DNA from: Rouxiella silvae
GTDB taxonomy: Bacteria > Pseudomonadota > Gammaproteobacteria > Enterobacterales > Enterobacteriaceae
Assembly: GCF_002093625.1 (NCBI RefSeq)
Contig: NZ_MRWD01000001.1
Location: forward strand, 62,001 to 126,000
Reading direction: 5' to 3'
DNA: 64,000 nt
A program made the position numbers and the translations under genes. Position 1 is the stretch's first letter; each line of letters begins with the position of its first letter. The notes under the pieces were generated by a model, which was not told the DNA's origin, did not search any database, and was given only the letters and a program-made list of their open reading frames with translations. Positions 52,026 through 63,345 of this stretch are shown here, one piece after another.

Positions 52026-55000
52026 TTATTCATGAGGGGGTGGAGCAAGAACTTCACGGTTGCCGTTGTGGCCCGGTGTGCTAACAATCGACTGCGCCTC
52101 CATTTGCTCAACGATACGTGCCGCACGGTTGTACCCGATACGGAACTGACGCTGAACGCCGGAGATTGAAGCGCGGCGTTTTTCAACCACAAACTCCACG
52201 GCCTGATCGAATAGCGGATCAAGCTCCTCACCCTCTTCAAGCCCTGCGGCACCTTCACCCTCTTCGCCGCCCTTAACGATACTGTCGATGTACTGTGGAC
52301 GACCGCGCGCTTTCCAGTCCTGAACTACGGCGTGAACCTCCTGGTCGCGAACAAATGCACCGTGCACGCGGATAGGAATCGAGGAATTAGGGGCCATATA
52401 CAGCATGTCACCCATTCCCAACAGCGATTCTGCGCCCCCCTGGTCGAGAATAGTCCTCGAGTCGATTTTGCTCGACACGGTAAAGGCAATACGCGTCGGG
52501 ATGTTAGCCTTGATTAAACCGGTGATAACGTCAACCGAGGGCCGTTGAGTTGCCAGAACAAGGTGAATACCCGCAGCTCGCGCTTTCTGTGCGAGACGAG
52601 CAATAAGCTCTTCTACTTTTTTGCCAACGGTCATCATCAGGTCGGCAAATTCGTCTACCAGCACCACGATAAACGGCTCTTTACCCAGCATTCTCGGCTC
52701 ATGACCCATGCTGTCGCTAGGCTTCCAGAACGGATCGGGGATTGGCCAGCCCATAGCTTCTGCTTCTTTAATCTTCTCGTTGTAACCAGCAAGGTTACGC
52801 ACACCCAGAGCAGACATCAGCTTATAGCGACGTTCCATTTCACCCACACACCAGCGCAGCGCATTGGCCGCATCTTTCATGTCGGTAACCACCTCAGTGA
52901 GCAAGTGAGGAATGCCCTCATACACTGACAGCTCGAGCATTTTCGGGTCAATCATGATAAAGCGCACGTCTTCAGGCGTTGCCTTATACAGCATGCTCAG
53001 GATCATGGCGTTAACGCCCACCGATTTACCCGACCCTGTCGTACCCGCCACCAGCAGGTGCGGCATTTTTGCCAGGTCTGCGACCACCGGTTGACCAGAA
53101 ATATCCTTACCCAGCACCACAGTTAGTGGAGAAGGATCGTTTTTGAACTGCGGACAGTCGAGCACTTCACGCAGGTAAACGGTCTGCCGCTTTTTATTCG
53201 GCAGTTCCAGGCCCACGTAAGGCTTGCCAGGTATGACTTCAACAATACGCACCGCCACGGTAGACAGTGAGCGCGCAAGGTCTCGAGAAAGATTCGAGAT
53301 ACGCGCGGCTTTTACACCGGGTGCCAAATCCAGCTCAAAACGGGTGATTACCGGCCCAGGCAACTTATCGACAACCTCGGCCTTGATGCGATAATCATTC
53401 AGTCGCGCTTCGATTAACTGCGCAGTTTGCTCAAGAGCGAACATATCGACAGGTTCTTCCGTAGCCGGAGCCGACGTCAGCAAGTCAAGGCTTGGCAACG
53501 GCGTGGTTGGCCTACTGACAGGCTGCTCATTACGCATCAATGCCGGATGGATAAGACTGTCCATCACTGGTTTTACGGGTTCTACAGGCCGCGGTTGCTC
53601 TGCGGGTGTTGAAGCCGCGTTTTGACGGTAAGAATCAGGTTGCACTGACTCTTCTGCATGCGGTGGAAGTGTAAACAGCGGTTCCACCGGCGTATCGTCA
53701 ATCAAGTCTGCCATCGGCGAGAAGTTAAATGCGTCGTGCGTACTGATATTTTGGCTTGAAACAGGACTCACACGAGGCGTTTCCTGATACTGAGGCGTTT
53801 GCTGACGTGTTTGCGTCTCCTGATAAGGCTGCGACTCCACCTGCTCGGGTTCAGACTGATAACGCGACTGTTCGCGAGCTGCAAACTGCTGACGCAGTTG
53901 AGCCTGTAGCAGTGCATCTTCGTCTTCTTCGCTCGGTTCAGCTTCTTGCCCATAGCGCTGATTCTGCTGATCGACCCACGCCTGCCTCAGCGCCGCTTCC
54001 TGCATGGCCTCTTCATCTTCAACAGAAGAAGTCTGCGGCTGCGGAATTTGCGTGGCCTGTGCCTGTTGGCGTGCGGCTTCTTGCTCCTGCTGTTCAGCGA
54101 TGCGCTGCGACGGCAGTTTAATCCCGTACGAAGCCAGCTCACGGCGAGTCGGCAGTTTTACAGGATTTGGACGCGGTAATTCTGGGCCAAAGCCTTTCTT
54201 GATTTGCGGATTATCGTCACTCACTGCGCTAAACGCCGGCATAAACATGTTGCCCGCTTCCGATGCTGCCGATTTTCCTGCCTGTGCTAAGCCGGTCGCC
54301 AATGCAGCCGTTGCCGCAATGCTACCTACTTCAGGCGTCGAGCTGAAATCAAACGGTGAACGCTCATTCTGCGGCTCGGAAACCTGATTCCAGTTGCCAA
54401 GTTGAGGCTCATCGTATCGGCGAGACTGAGGTGAAGCACTTGGTTGAACGGTTCTTGGCACCGGTGTTTCTTCAGGAATTTCAAAACTGTACAACGGCGG
54501 CGTTTCTGGCTGTTGAGCCGATACCGCAGGCTGAACCCGTGGCGCGGACTGCGGCTGAGCAGGCGTTTGCACTGCGGCATTAACCACAGAAGCAGGGCTG
54601 GCAGGCGCTGGAGTCTCGCTCACAACGGCCGGAGCAGGACTTAGCGCGGCAGCAGCCTGAGGCAGTGGTGTTGCAGTTTCATTAACAGACGGTGCCGAGA
54701 AAAGAACATCGTCGTCGGCCAGTGCCGCAGCAGAAACCGCCACCGTTGCCGCAGTAGCAACTTGCGCGGGAGAAGCCGGTGAGTGGGCTTCCTCTTCTTC
54801 GTCGTCGTGATGATTTTTGAGCAAGGTATCATCGTGCTCATCACGACTGTCATACTCATAGTTGTAATCATCGTCGCGACGCGAACGGTTAGTCATAAAG
54901 GTGGTAACACCGAGCACCGTGCCGCCTATTTTCTCGGCAATAGTCAGCCAAGACCAACCGGTAAACAGCGTAAGACCAGCGGCCCAAACGCACAGCAATA

Positions 55001-55496
55001 CCAGCGTGGCGCCCACGTTATTAAACCACGGCGTCATAGCCGTACTCAGTAAACTGCCGATCACGCCACCTGAGGCAAAGTAGTAGAGATCGTCAATATT
55101 GAGCGCAGCCAGACCACATGAGGTCAGAACCAGTGCAAGGGTGCCTATCAGACGCAGAGAGAGCGTAAAATAGTCTATATAGTCATGATTATCCCGCTGG
55201 CGGAAAGAGGCCCAGCACAGGCAAAGCATGATAGGTGGAATGGCATACGCCAACACGCCAAAAATGAAGAATAGCGTGTCGGCCATCCAGGCTCCGACAC
55301 CGCCCCCCAAATTATGGATAGGACCGTGCCAAGAGGTTTGAGACCAGCTCGGATCGGACGGATTGAAACTTATTAACGCTGCCATGAGATAGATGGCAAA
55401 CACCGCTACCACAACCAGCACAGCCTCCAGAATTCGGCGGCTACTGCTGAGTTTTTTCAAGGTAACGTCTTTATCTTCTGTATATTCCTGGCTCAA
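52026..55496 (-). CDS. ftsK: DNA translocase FtsK
   Basis: Septal DNA pump and divisome protein. The N-terminal membrane domain has four helices. A Pro/Gln/Ala-rich linker spans about residues 220-670. The motor has Walker A in [16 protein letters not shown] and Walker [13 protein letters not shown]. The C-terminal gamma winged helix [22 protein letters not shown] reads KOPS sites. The homologous start is TTG at 55496 ([14 protein letters not shown]. coli MSQEYIEDKEVTL) with GGAGAG upstream; the further GTG at 55577 lacks a ribosome site. The protein has 1156 residues against 1329 in E. coli, the difference being in the linker. Confidence 0.94.
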   Translation of the reverse strand: MSQEYTEDKDVTLKKLSSSRRILEAVLVVVAVFAIYLMAALISFNPSDPSWSQTSWHGPIHNLGGGVGAWMADTLFFIFGVLAYAIPPIMLCLCWASFRQRDNHDYIDYFTLSLRLIGTLALVLTSCGLAALNIDDLYYFASGGVIGSLLSTAMTPWFNNVGATLVLLCVWAAGLTLFTGWSWLTIAEKIGGTVLGVTTFMTNRSRRDDDYNYEYDSRDEHDDTLLKNHHDDEEEEAHSPASPAQVATAATVAVSAAALADDDVLFSAPSVNETATPLPQAAAALSPAPAVVSETPAPASPASVVNAAVQTPAQPQSAPRVQPAVSAQQPETPPLYSFEIPEETPVPRTVQPSASPQSRRYDEPQLGNWNQVSEPQNERSPFDFSSTPEVGSIAATAALATGLAQAGKSAASEAGNMFMPAFSAVSDDNPQIKKGFGPELPRPNPVKLPTRRELASYGIKLPSQRIAEQQEQEAARQQAQATQIPQPQTSSVEDEEAMQEAALRQAWVDQQNQRYGQEAEPSEEDEDALLQAQLRQQFAAREQSRYQSEPEQVESQPYQETQTRQQTPQYQETPRVSPVSSQNISTHDAFNFSPMADLIDDTPVEPLFTLPPHAEESVQPDSYRQNAASTPAEQPRPVEPVKPVMDSLIHPALMRNEQPVSRPTTPLPSLDLLTSAPATEEPVDMFALEQTAQLIEARLNDYRIKAEVVDKLPGPVITRFELDLAPGVKAARISNLSRDLARSLSTVAVRIVEVIPGKPYVGLELPNKKRQTVYLREVLDCPQFKNDPSPLTVVLGKDISGQPVVADLAKMPHLLVAGTTGSGKSVGVNAMILSMLYKATPEDVRFIMIDPKMLELSVYEGIPHLLTEVVTDMKDAANALRWCVGEMERRYKLMSALGVRNLAGYNEKIKEAEAMGWPIPDPFWKPSDSMGHEPRMLGKEPFIVVLVDEFADLMMTVGKKVEELIARLAQKARAAGIHLVLATQRPSVDVITGLIKANIPTRIAFTVSSKIDSRTILDQGGAESLLGMGDMLYMAPNSSIPIRVHGAFVRDQEVHAVVQDWKARGRPQYIDSIVKGGEEGEGAAGLEEGEELDPLFDQAVEFVVEKRRASISGVQRQFRIGYNRAARIVEQMEAQSIVSTPGHNGNREVLAPPPHE

Positions 55497-55622
55497 GAAA
55501 GGCTCTCCAGGTTCCTGTGAACTGAAATAGCGATAGCGCCGAGAGACCGCCTCGGCGCCAGAGCTGTATGGATACACAGGAGTGTAGCTAAATTAATTAG
55601 GTTTTGCACCTGTACCTTTTAC

Positions 55623-56117
55623 TTACCGGGTTTTAATTACCAGGCGGTTAGTCTGTTTCACTTCTTCCATTACCACATAGGTACGGGTGTCGTTAACGCC
55701 TGGTAAACGAAGAAGCGTTTCGCCAAGCAGTTTACGGTAAGCAGACATATCCGGTACGCGGGTTTTCAACAAGTAGTCGAAGTCCCCAGAAACCAAGTGA
55801 CACTCCTGAATATCTTCTAGTTTTTGTACTGCCGCATTGAATTGCTCAAACACATCCGGTGCACCACGGTTGAGGGTAATCTCAACGAAGACCAACAACG
55901 AAGCATCCAGATAGTGAGGATTAAGCAACGCAGTGTAGCCATGAATGAAATTCTGACGTTCTAAACGACGAACGCGTTCCAGACATGGCGTAGGTGACAA
56001 ACCTACGCGTTTGGAAAGCTCGACGTTAGAGATCCGGCCATCCTTTTGCAGCTCATTAAGAATGTTACGGTCAATACGGTCGAGATCTTTTCCCGGACGT
56101 TTCTTGTTATCTACCAT
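55623..56117 (-). CDS. lrp: Leucine-responsive regulatory protein
   Basis: A 164-residue AsnC/Lrp-family global regulator. The N-terminal helix-turn-helix is GRISNVELSKRVGLSPTPCL, and the RAM ligand/oligomerisation domain contains HLVSGDFDYLLKTRVPDMSA. Almost identical to E. coli Lrp and the same length with the start at 56117. It is upstream of and co-oriented with ftsK, as in E. coli. Confidence 0.98.
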   Translation of the reverse strand: MVDNKKRPGKDLDRIDRNILNELQKDGRISNVELSKRVGLSPTPCLERVRRLERQNFIHGYTALLNPHYLDASLLVFVEITLNRGAPDVFEQFNAAVQKLEDIQECHLVSGDFDYLLKTRVPDMSAYRKLLGETLLRLPGVNDTRTYVVMEEVKQTNRLVIKTR

Positions 56118-57679
<1,562 letters not shown>

Positions 57680-57717
57680 CGCTGCAAGTTTGGCGTAAAA
57701 ATGGGATGCGAATTCCC

Positions 57718-57746
57718 AAGGCGACCTCAGGGTCGCCTTTTTTGTT
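57718..57746 (+). terminator. trxB terminator
   Basis: The 9-bp stem AAGGCGACC/GGTCGCCTT with a TCAG loop is followed by TTTTTG. Confidence 0.93.
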
Positions 57747-57906
57747 TGTAAAGCCGGTCGTTTTTTGTAAAAGTCGGGTGTGTTCAGCGCCAGCAAGACC
57801 CTATATAATGTGCGGGCTTTCCGGCTGACATGGAAAACAATGGACAATTGCGCCCCCAATGGTGCTTTTTTTGAATCATGCACGCACTGCATTTGGATTC
57901 CCCGGG

Positions 57907-59679
57907 ATGAACAAAACACGGCAACAAGAATTACTCCGCTGGCTTAAACAACAAAGTGCCAGAGCCAAGCGGTGGACTCGTCTTTCCATGATTCTGGGCC
58001 TGCTATCGGGTCTTCTCATTCTTGCACAAGCCTGGCTGCTCGCCGGGCTGCTACACAGTCTTATCGTCGTTCACACCCCACGCGAGACCCTCTGGCAAAG
58101 CTTTCTGTTTTTGGCACTGACGTTTATCCTGCGTGCCGTGGTCACCTGGCTGCGTGAACAAGTAGGTTTTATCTGTGGCCGAATTATTCGCGAAGAAATT
58201 CGTCGGCTGGTGCTCGACAGGCTGCAAGTACTGGGGCCGGCGTGGATACAGGGCAAACCCGCGGGCAGTTGGGCGACGCTTATCCTCGAGCAAATTGAAG
58301 ACATGCAGGATTATTATGCTCGTTATTTGCCACAGATTTCGCTGGCGGGCATTGTACCGCTGTTGATTTTGGTCAGTATTTTTCCCATCAACTGGGCAGC
58401 AGGGCTTATTCTGCTCGCCACTGCGCCACTGATCCCGATTTTCATGGCACTGGTTGGCATGGGCGCCGCCGACGCCAACCGTCGCAATTTTCAGGCCTTG
58501 GCTCGCCTCAGCGGACAATTCCTCGACAGCCTGCGCGGACTCGACACGCTGCGACTGTTTTGCCGTGCTGAAGCAGAGATAAATCAAATCAAAAGCTCTA
58601 CAGAAAACTTCCGCGCACGCACCATGGAAGTTCTGCGCCTCGCCTTTCTCTCATCTGCGGTACTGGAGTTTTTTGCCTCTATTTCGATTGCAGTGGTGGC
58701 GGTTTACTTCGGTTTCTCCTATCTCGGTGAACTCAATTTCGGCCATTACGGTACGCCGGTGACGCTGTTTGCCGGCTTCCTGGTGCTTATCCTCGCGCCG
58801 GAATTTTTCCAGCCGCTGCGTGATTTAGGCGTTTTCTATCACGCCAAGGCGCAGGCTGTAGGCGCTGCTGAAAGCCTGCTGGAATTTCTGACTGCCGAGG
58901 CAGCCCCCCCAATGGCAGGAAACGCGCATTGGAACGCCACGGGGCCGGTTTCACTTACGGCAAAAGATGTGCATATTTTATCCCCTCAGGGCGCGCACCT
59001 CGCCGGTCCGTTGAATTTTACTGTTCCCGTAGGAGGCAGCGTGGCGATCGTTGGGCTAAGCGGCGCAGGGAAGAGTTCGCTGCTTAACGCGCTGCTCGGA
59101 TTTATGCCCTATCAGGGCCAGTTAGCCGTTAGTGGTCAAGAACTGCGCGAAATAGTCCCCACTCAATGGCGTCAGCAAATTAGCTGGGTGGGCCAAAATC
59201 CGCATTTACCCGAACTCACGCTGCGACAAAATATTCTGCTGGGCCAGCCAGACGCCAACGCTCAATGTCTCAACGAGGTTATCGAGCAGGCCGACGTCAG
59301 TGAATTTTTACCCCTATTACCTGAAGGCGTTGATACGTTGATTGGCGAAGACGCCGCGCGACTTTCCGTTGGTCAGGCACAGCGAGTGGCCGTAGCCCGT
59401 GCCCTGCTCTCGTCCTGTTCGCTGATGTTGCTTGATGAACCCGTCGCCAGCCTTGACGCTGAAAGCGAGGCGAGTGTCATGCGCGCACTTAATCAGGCGG
59501 CAAAAAAACAAACGACCCTGCTGGTCACTCATCGGCTTGAGGACACGGCGCAGTTCGACGAAATCTGGGTGATGGACAAAGGATTGCTGGTTGAAAAAGG
59601 CACCTATCAACAGCTGAGCGAACAGGCTGGACACTTTGCCAGACTGCTTGCCCAGCGCACGCGGGAGCTGCCGCTATGA
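57907..59679 (+). CDS. cydD: Glutathione/cysteine ABC exporter subunit CydD
   Basis: A 590-residue ABC half-transporter. With CydC it exports glutathione and cysteine to the periplasm and is required for cytochrome bd assembly. Six transmembrane helices occupy roughly residues 20-320. Walker A is GLSGAGKSS, the signature is LSVGQAQRVAVARALL, and Walker B is LMLLDEPVASLD. The start at 57907 (MNKTRQQELLRWLKQQSA) matches E. coli; the frame extends 16 codons upstream. The 3' end overlaps cydC by four bases. Confidence 0.96.
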   Translation: MNKTRQQELLRWLKQQSARAKRWTRLSMILGLLSGLLILAQAWLLAGLLHSLIVVHTPRETLWQSFLFLALTFILRAVVTWLREQVGFICGRIIREEIRRLVLDRLQVLGPAWIQGKPAGSWATLILEQIEDMQDYYARYLPQISLAGIVPLLILVSIFPINWAAGLILLATAPLIPIFMALVGMGAADANRRNFQALARLSGQFLDSLRGLDTLRLFCRAEAEINQIKSSTENFRARTMEVLRLAFLSSAVLEFFASISIAVVAVYFGFSYLGELNFGHYGTPVTLFAGFLVLILAPEFFQPLRDLGVFYHAKAQAVGAAESLLEFLTAEAAPPMAGNAHWNATGPVSLTAKDVHILSPQGAHLAGPLNFTVPVGGSVAIVGLSGAGKSSLLNALLGFMPYQGQLAVSGQELREIVPTQWRQQISWVGQNPHLPELTLRQNILLGQPDANAQCLNEVIEQADVSEFLPLLPEGVDTLIGEDAARLSVGQAQRVAVARALLSSCSLMLLDEPVASLDAESEASVMRALNQAAKKQTTLLVTHRLEDTAQFDEIWVMDKGLLVEKGTYQQLSEQAGHFARLLAQRTRELPL

Positions 59680-61349
59680 AAACTCTGCTGCCTTATCTGG
59701 CACTTTATCGTCGTCACTGGGTGCGCATGGGGCTGGGCATTTTGCTGGCGATTGTCACACTGTTGGCCAGCATTGGCTTGCTGACACTCTCTGGCTGGTT
59801 TCTGGCTGCCTCGTCGCTGGCAGGCCTTGCGGGTTTGTATACGTTTAACTACATGCTGCCCGCGGCGGGCGTGCGTGGAGCGGCTATTTTCCGCACCGCT
59901 GGCCGCTACGCCGAGCGGGTTGTCAGTCACGATGCCACCTTCAGAGTGCTGGCACACCTGCGCGTATTTACCTTCAGCAAGCTGCTACCGCTTTCTCCTG
60001 GCGGCCTTGCACGTTTCCAAAAAGTCGAATTACTCAACCGACTGGTTGCCGATGTTGATACCCTTGACCATCTTTATCTGCGCGTTATTTCTCCATTAAT
60101 CGCCGCTCTGGCCGTGATAATGGGGGTCACTCTCGGGCTCAGCTTTCTGGACGTAGGGCTTGCCCTAATACTTGGCGGGATCATGTTGGCTTTGCTGCTG
60201 CTGCTGCCCGTTATTTTTTACCGCGCTGGGCAGCCGATTGGCCGTGAACTGACACAACTGCGGGGAGAATACCGCACACAGCTCGGGGGATGGTTGCAAG
60301 GGCAGTCCGAACTGGTCATTTTTGGGGCTGAACATCAGCGCCGTCAACGGCTTGATGATATCGAAAAACGCTGGCTTGGCCGTCAGCAACAACAGGCAAA
60401 GCTCTCAGGGCTTTCGCAGGCGCTGATGATTGCCGCCTCAGGTTTAACGCTCTGCCTGATGCTATGGCTTGCGTCGGGAGGTGTCGGCTCTCTTCCCGCA
60501 CCGGGCGCACTGCTGGCGCTTTTTGTCTTTACTCCGCTGGCAGCGTTTGAAGCGCTGGGGCCGGTCGCAGGCGCATTTCAGCACTTTGGACAAGTCATGG
60601 CCTCTGCAAACCGCGTCACTCAAATTATCAGCCAACGGCCATCCGTCACCTTCCCGGCAAGCGGCGGCGTTAAGCATTCTCTCGCTAACGTTTCTATTCA
60701 GGCGATGAGTTTCACCTATCCACAGCAGCCAATTCCGGTGCTGAAAGCCGTCAATCTTGAGATAAACGCCGGTGAACACATTGCGCTATTGGGCAAAACT
60801 GGCTGCGGAAAATCGACACTGGCTCAGTTACTGACACGCGCCTGGGACCCTCAGCAGGGCTGTATCCTGCTTAATGGTGTTTCGTTAACAGAATATCAAG
60901 AATCAACCCTGCGCAGCATGGTGACCGTTATGAGCCAGCGCGTGCACGTATTCAACAGCACGTTGCGTGATAATCTGCTGCTCGCCGCCCCTGACAGCAG
61001 CGATGAGCAGCTTGCGGCAGCGCTGCGCCAGGTTGAGCTCGATAGCCTTCTGGAAAATCAGGGCCTTAATGCTTGGCTGGGGGAAGGTGGACGTCAGCTC
61101 TCCGGCGGGGAACAGCGCAGATTAGGCCTGGCGCGCGCCCTGCTCCACGATGCGCCCCTGTGGATCCTTGATGAACCTACGGAAGGCCTCGACGCCGAAA
61201 CAGAACGCCATATCCTTGCGCTGCTCGATACGCACTGTAAAAATAAAACGCTGCTCATGATTACCCATCGCCTGACCGGTCTGGAAAAGATGGACCGCGT
61301 TTGCGTAATGGATGCGGGTCAGATAACGTCATCTACGGCTTTTGTGTAA
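59676..61349 (+). CDS. cydC: Glutathione/cysteine ABC exporter subunit CydC
   Basis: The 557-residue partner of CydD. The N-terminus ([12 protein letters not shown]) and transmembrane region align with E. coli. Walker A is GKTGCGKST, the signature is [16 protein letters not shown], Walker B is [12 protein letters not shown], and the switch histidine is in MITHRLTG. The protein ends ...[15 protein letters not shown]. coli (573 residues) continues with about 20 more residues of the usual ABC C-terminal GTHAELL...Y segment. Here that tail is replaced by a short unrelated one. All catalytic motifs remain, so activity is likely but not certain. Confidence 0.93.
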   Translation: MKTLLPYLALYRRHWVRMGLGILLAIVTLLASIGLLTLSGWFLAASSLAGLAGLYTFNYMLPAAGVRGAAIFRTAGRYAERVVSHDATFRVLAHLRVFTFSKLLPLSPGGLARFQKVELLNRLVADVDTLDHLYLRVISPLIAALAVIMGVTLGLSFLDVGLALILGGIMLALLLLLPVIFYRAGQPIGRELTQLRGEYRTQLGGWLQGQSELVIFGAEHQRRQRLDDIEKRWLGRQQQQAKLSGLSQALMIAASGLTLCLMLWLASGGVGSLPAPGALLALFVFTPLAAFEALGPVAGAFQHFGQVMASANRVTQIISQRPSVTFPASGGVKHSLANVSIQAMSFTYPQQPIPVLKAVNLEINAGEHIALLGKTGCGKSTLAQLLTRAWDPQQGCILLNGVSLTEYQESTLRSMVTVMSQRVHVFNSTLRDNLLLAAPDSSDEQLAAALRQVELDSLLENQGLNAWLGEGGRQLSGGEQRRLGLARALLHDAPLWILDEPTEGLDAETERHILALLDTHCKNKTLLMITHRLTGLEKMDRVCVMDAGQITSSTAFV

Positions 61350-61359
61350 CGAGGATACT

Positions 61360-62088
61360 ATGCGTCTGGTGCAGCTATCAGCTAACTCGGTGAACTTTCC
61401 CAGACCGGAAACGGCGTTACTTCAGCCTAACGGTCTGCTGGCGGTAGGGGGCGATTTAAGCCCTCCCCGCCTGCTCTCGGCCTACTTCAACGGTATTTTT
61501 CCTTGGTTTGATCCCGGTGAGGCCATCCTATGGTGGTCTCCTGACCCTCGCGCGGTGCTGGTTCCGGCCGAAAAACACCTTAGCCGCAGCCTGCGTCGCT
61601 TTATGCGTCAGTCAGACTATCGCTATACGCTCAATCGCGCCTTTGAGCAGGTTATCTCTGCCTGTGCCGACGCGCGCAGTGAAGGTACCTGGATAGGGCC
61701 GGAGGTAAAACAGGGATATTTGCAGCTGCATCAGCAGGGTCATGCGCACTCTATCGAAGTGTGGTCGGGTAACCAACTGGTTGGCGGCATGTACGGCGTA
61801 GCGGTCGGTGCCCTGTTTTGCGGGGAGTCAATGTTCAGCCGCCGTTTAAATGCTTCTAAATGCGCGATAATGACTTTTTGCCAATATTTTACCGCTAATG
61901 GGGGAGAACTGATTGACTGTCAGGTCCTCAACCCTCACACTGCGTCGCTGGGTGCGAAAGAGATCCCCCGACGCCAATTTTTGCAGCAGTTATCCCGGCT
62001 TTCGCAACGCACGTTGCCGCCAGAATGCTGGTTGCCACAAGACTTACCCCCACATGACGTTGATTTACCATCCCTCCTGAAGGAATAG
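61360..62088 (+). CDS. aat: Leucyl/phenylalanyl-tRNA-protein transferase
   Basis: A 242-residue GNAT-related transferase that adds Leu or Phe from tRNA to N-terminal Arg/Lys of proteins, creating ClpAPS degradation signals. [41 protein letters not shown] and [19 protein letters not shown] are family-defining. GAGG lies six bases before the ATG at 61360. It starts 10 bp after cydC. Its degradation partner clpA lies about 1.3 kb downstream on the other strand. Confidence 0.95.
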   Translation: MRLVQLSANSVNFPRPETALLQPNGLLAVGGDLSPPRLLSAYFNGIFPWFDPGEAILWWSPDPRAVLVPAEKHLSRSLRRFMRQSDYRYTLNRAFEQVISACADARSEGTWIGPEVKQGYLQLHQQGHAHSIEVWSGNQLVGGMYGVAVGALFCGESMFSRRLNASKCAIMTFCQYFTANGGELIDCQVLNPHTASLGAKEIPRRQFLQQLSRLSQRTLPPECWLPQDLPPHDVDLPSLLKE

Positions 62089-62173
62089 GGAATGGGTGCG
62101 GTATACGCCAACACTTCTTTACATAATGTGGGTTTTTCGGCATTATCTTGCCGGTTAAAAACTATGGTAGTAA

Positions 62174-62407
<234 letters not shown>

Positions 62408-62562
62408 TAGGCTCACTCATCGCTGATTTATCCCGCGATACCTGAGGTTACCCATTTCGCTCTTCCCGCATTTGGCAACAAATGCAGGCTAGGGCGTTTT
62501 GTGGTATCCGCCATCCAGTATCTGAACAGCAGGCGTTGTCGATTGTTCAGATAATGGCTGTG
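62408..62562. other. infA downstream region
   Basis: No gene is visible. GCATTTG/CAAATGC (62468-62474, 62479-62485) is a 7-bp hairpin with TTTT following only after some distance, a weak candidate terminator for infA. A second inverted repeat TCTGAACA/TGTTCAGA (62521-62528, 62544-62551) lies 11 bp before the direct repeat described next. The tRNA-Ser gene (serW) found here in E. coli was not seen. Confidence 0.45.
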
Positions 62563-62581
62563 AAAAAGGCGATGTTTCCAT
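62563..62581. repeat. 19-bp direct repeat, left copy (putative attachment-site core)
   Basis: AAAAAGGCGATGTTTCCAT is identical to 63294-63312. The right copy is part of the clpA terminator hairpin, whereas this copy lacks the second arm. It sits about 100 bp beyond the 3' end of an integrase remnant. This is the pattern left by site-specific integration into the clpA terminator. Confidence 0.6.
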
Positions 62582-62681
62582 GTGACTTAGTGCTAAGCGC
62601 TGCAAGCAGTGCACCAAAAAACAATAAGTTAGCATGGTTACATCGCTTTTACTGACGCTCAATAGCGCCAGTTCAAGGACA

Positions 62682-62945
62682 CTACAAGGACCTGCCAGCA
62701 ATCGGATTTAATGTAACTGCATCCTCTAATAAGTCATGAGCGAAGTGAGCATAAGTCATTGTTTGCTGAATATTTGCATGACCAGATATCCGTTGTAGCG
62801 TATCCCCCCACCGCCCTCCCGTTGCCAAACAGAGCAAGATTGCCTTGCGATTATCCCCTTTAAGCAAGCTCAAGCGTTTTTGAATTTCCTCTTCGTTAAG
62901 AAACCACAACTTAGAATCCGTATCGACCCACATCTCGGCACGCAT
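62682..62945 (-). pseudogene. Remnant of a P2-type phage integrase (tyrosine recombinase)
   Basis: This 87-codon frame joins two separated parts of a P2-family integrase. FLNEEEIQKRLSLLKGDNRK with LLCLATGGRWG comes from the start of the catalytic domain, including the box I arginine. It is fused directly to TLQRISGHANIQQTMTYAHF with the tyrosine nucleophile and C-terminal EDAVTLNPIAGRSL. About 110 residues between them, including the HxxR box, are missing, as is the whole N-terminal arm-binding and core-binding part. It cannot be an active recombinase. The family assignment is from remembered P2 Int sequence. Confidence 0.8.
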
Positions 62946-63255
62946 GCCAAGTAATTAAGATAAGCGCAGCGCCATATCAGCAGTATTTAGGGGAAGTGAA
63001 TTCAGGATTCGAGACCACTGAGTATGAATAATTTTAGGGCGATCGCTGCATCAATTACGCTAACATCTTGCAGGTAGTCTCGCAGAACCTCGCTTGGGGG
63101 TGGCAGATTGGACAAACGTATAAGAGACGTTTAATAAAAATAAACCATTGATTTATATAGCTAATATTTTCATTGGGCCGAGAAGGGTTTTACACTTCGC
63201 GCGGGTGCTCAGGATCTTTCTGTTCTGAGCATGCATTAAGATTTATACAAAATTA
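62946..63255. other. Accessory scar DNA without genes
   Basis: About 310 bp between the integrase remnant and the palindrome near clpA. I find no ORF, tRNA or recognisable RNA. It is presumably residual sequence of the lost element or of the original clpA-infA gap. Confidence 0.4.
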
Positions 63256-63279
63256 ATGAAATAAATCATTTTATTTCAT
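63256..63279. repeat. AT-rich palindrome beside the attachment repeat
   Basis: ATGAAATAAA (63256-63265) and TTTATTTCAT (63270-63279) are perfect inverted repeats around TCAT, 14 bp from the right copy of the 19-bp repeat. It could be a recombination arm or excisionase site of the former element, or a secondary RNA 3'-end hairpin. Confidence 0.5.
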
Positions 63280-63293
63280 ATTGATACGCAAAT

Positions 63294-63312
63294 AAAAAGG
63301 CGATGTTTCCAT
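63294..63312. repeat. 19-bp direct repeat, right copy (within clpA terminator)
   Basis: Identical to 62563-62581; see that entry. Here the sequence forms the left arm, loop and start of the right arm of the clpA terminator, so this is likely the native chromosomal copy or a regenerated junction. Confidence 0.6.
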
Positions 63313-63325
63313 CGCCTTTTTTATT
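63294..63325 (-). terminator. clpA terminator
   Basis: AAAAAGGCGATG/CATCGCCTTTTT with a TTTC loop is followed on the minus strand by TTTTTATTT. It lies about 20 bp beyond the clpA stop. Confidence 0.9.
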
Positions 63326-63345
63326 TTATTTCAGAATGCAGATGC

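Noticed and set aside
62489-62701. 70-codon minus-strand frame after the integrase remnant
   Set aside because: It runs across the 19-bp repeat and a hairpin, with no recognisable motif. More likely chance in scar DNA.
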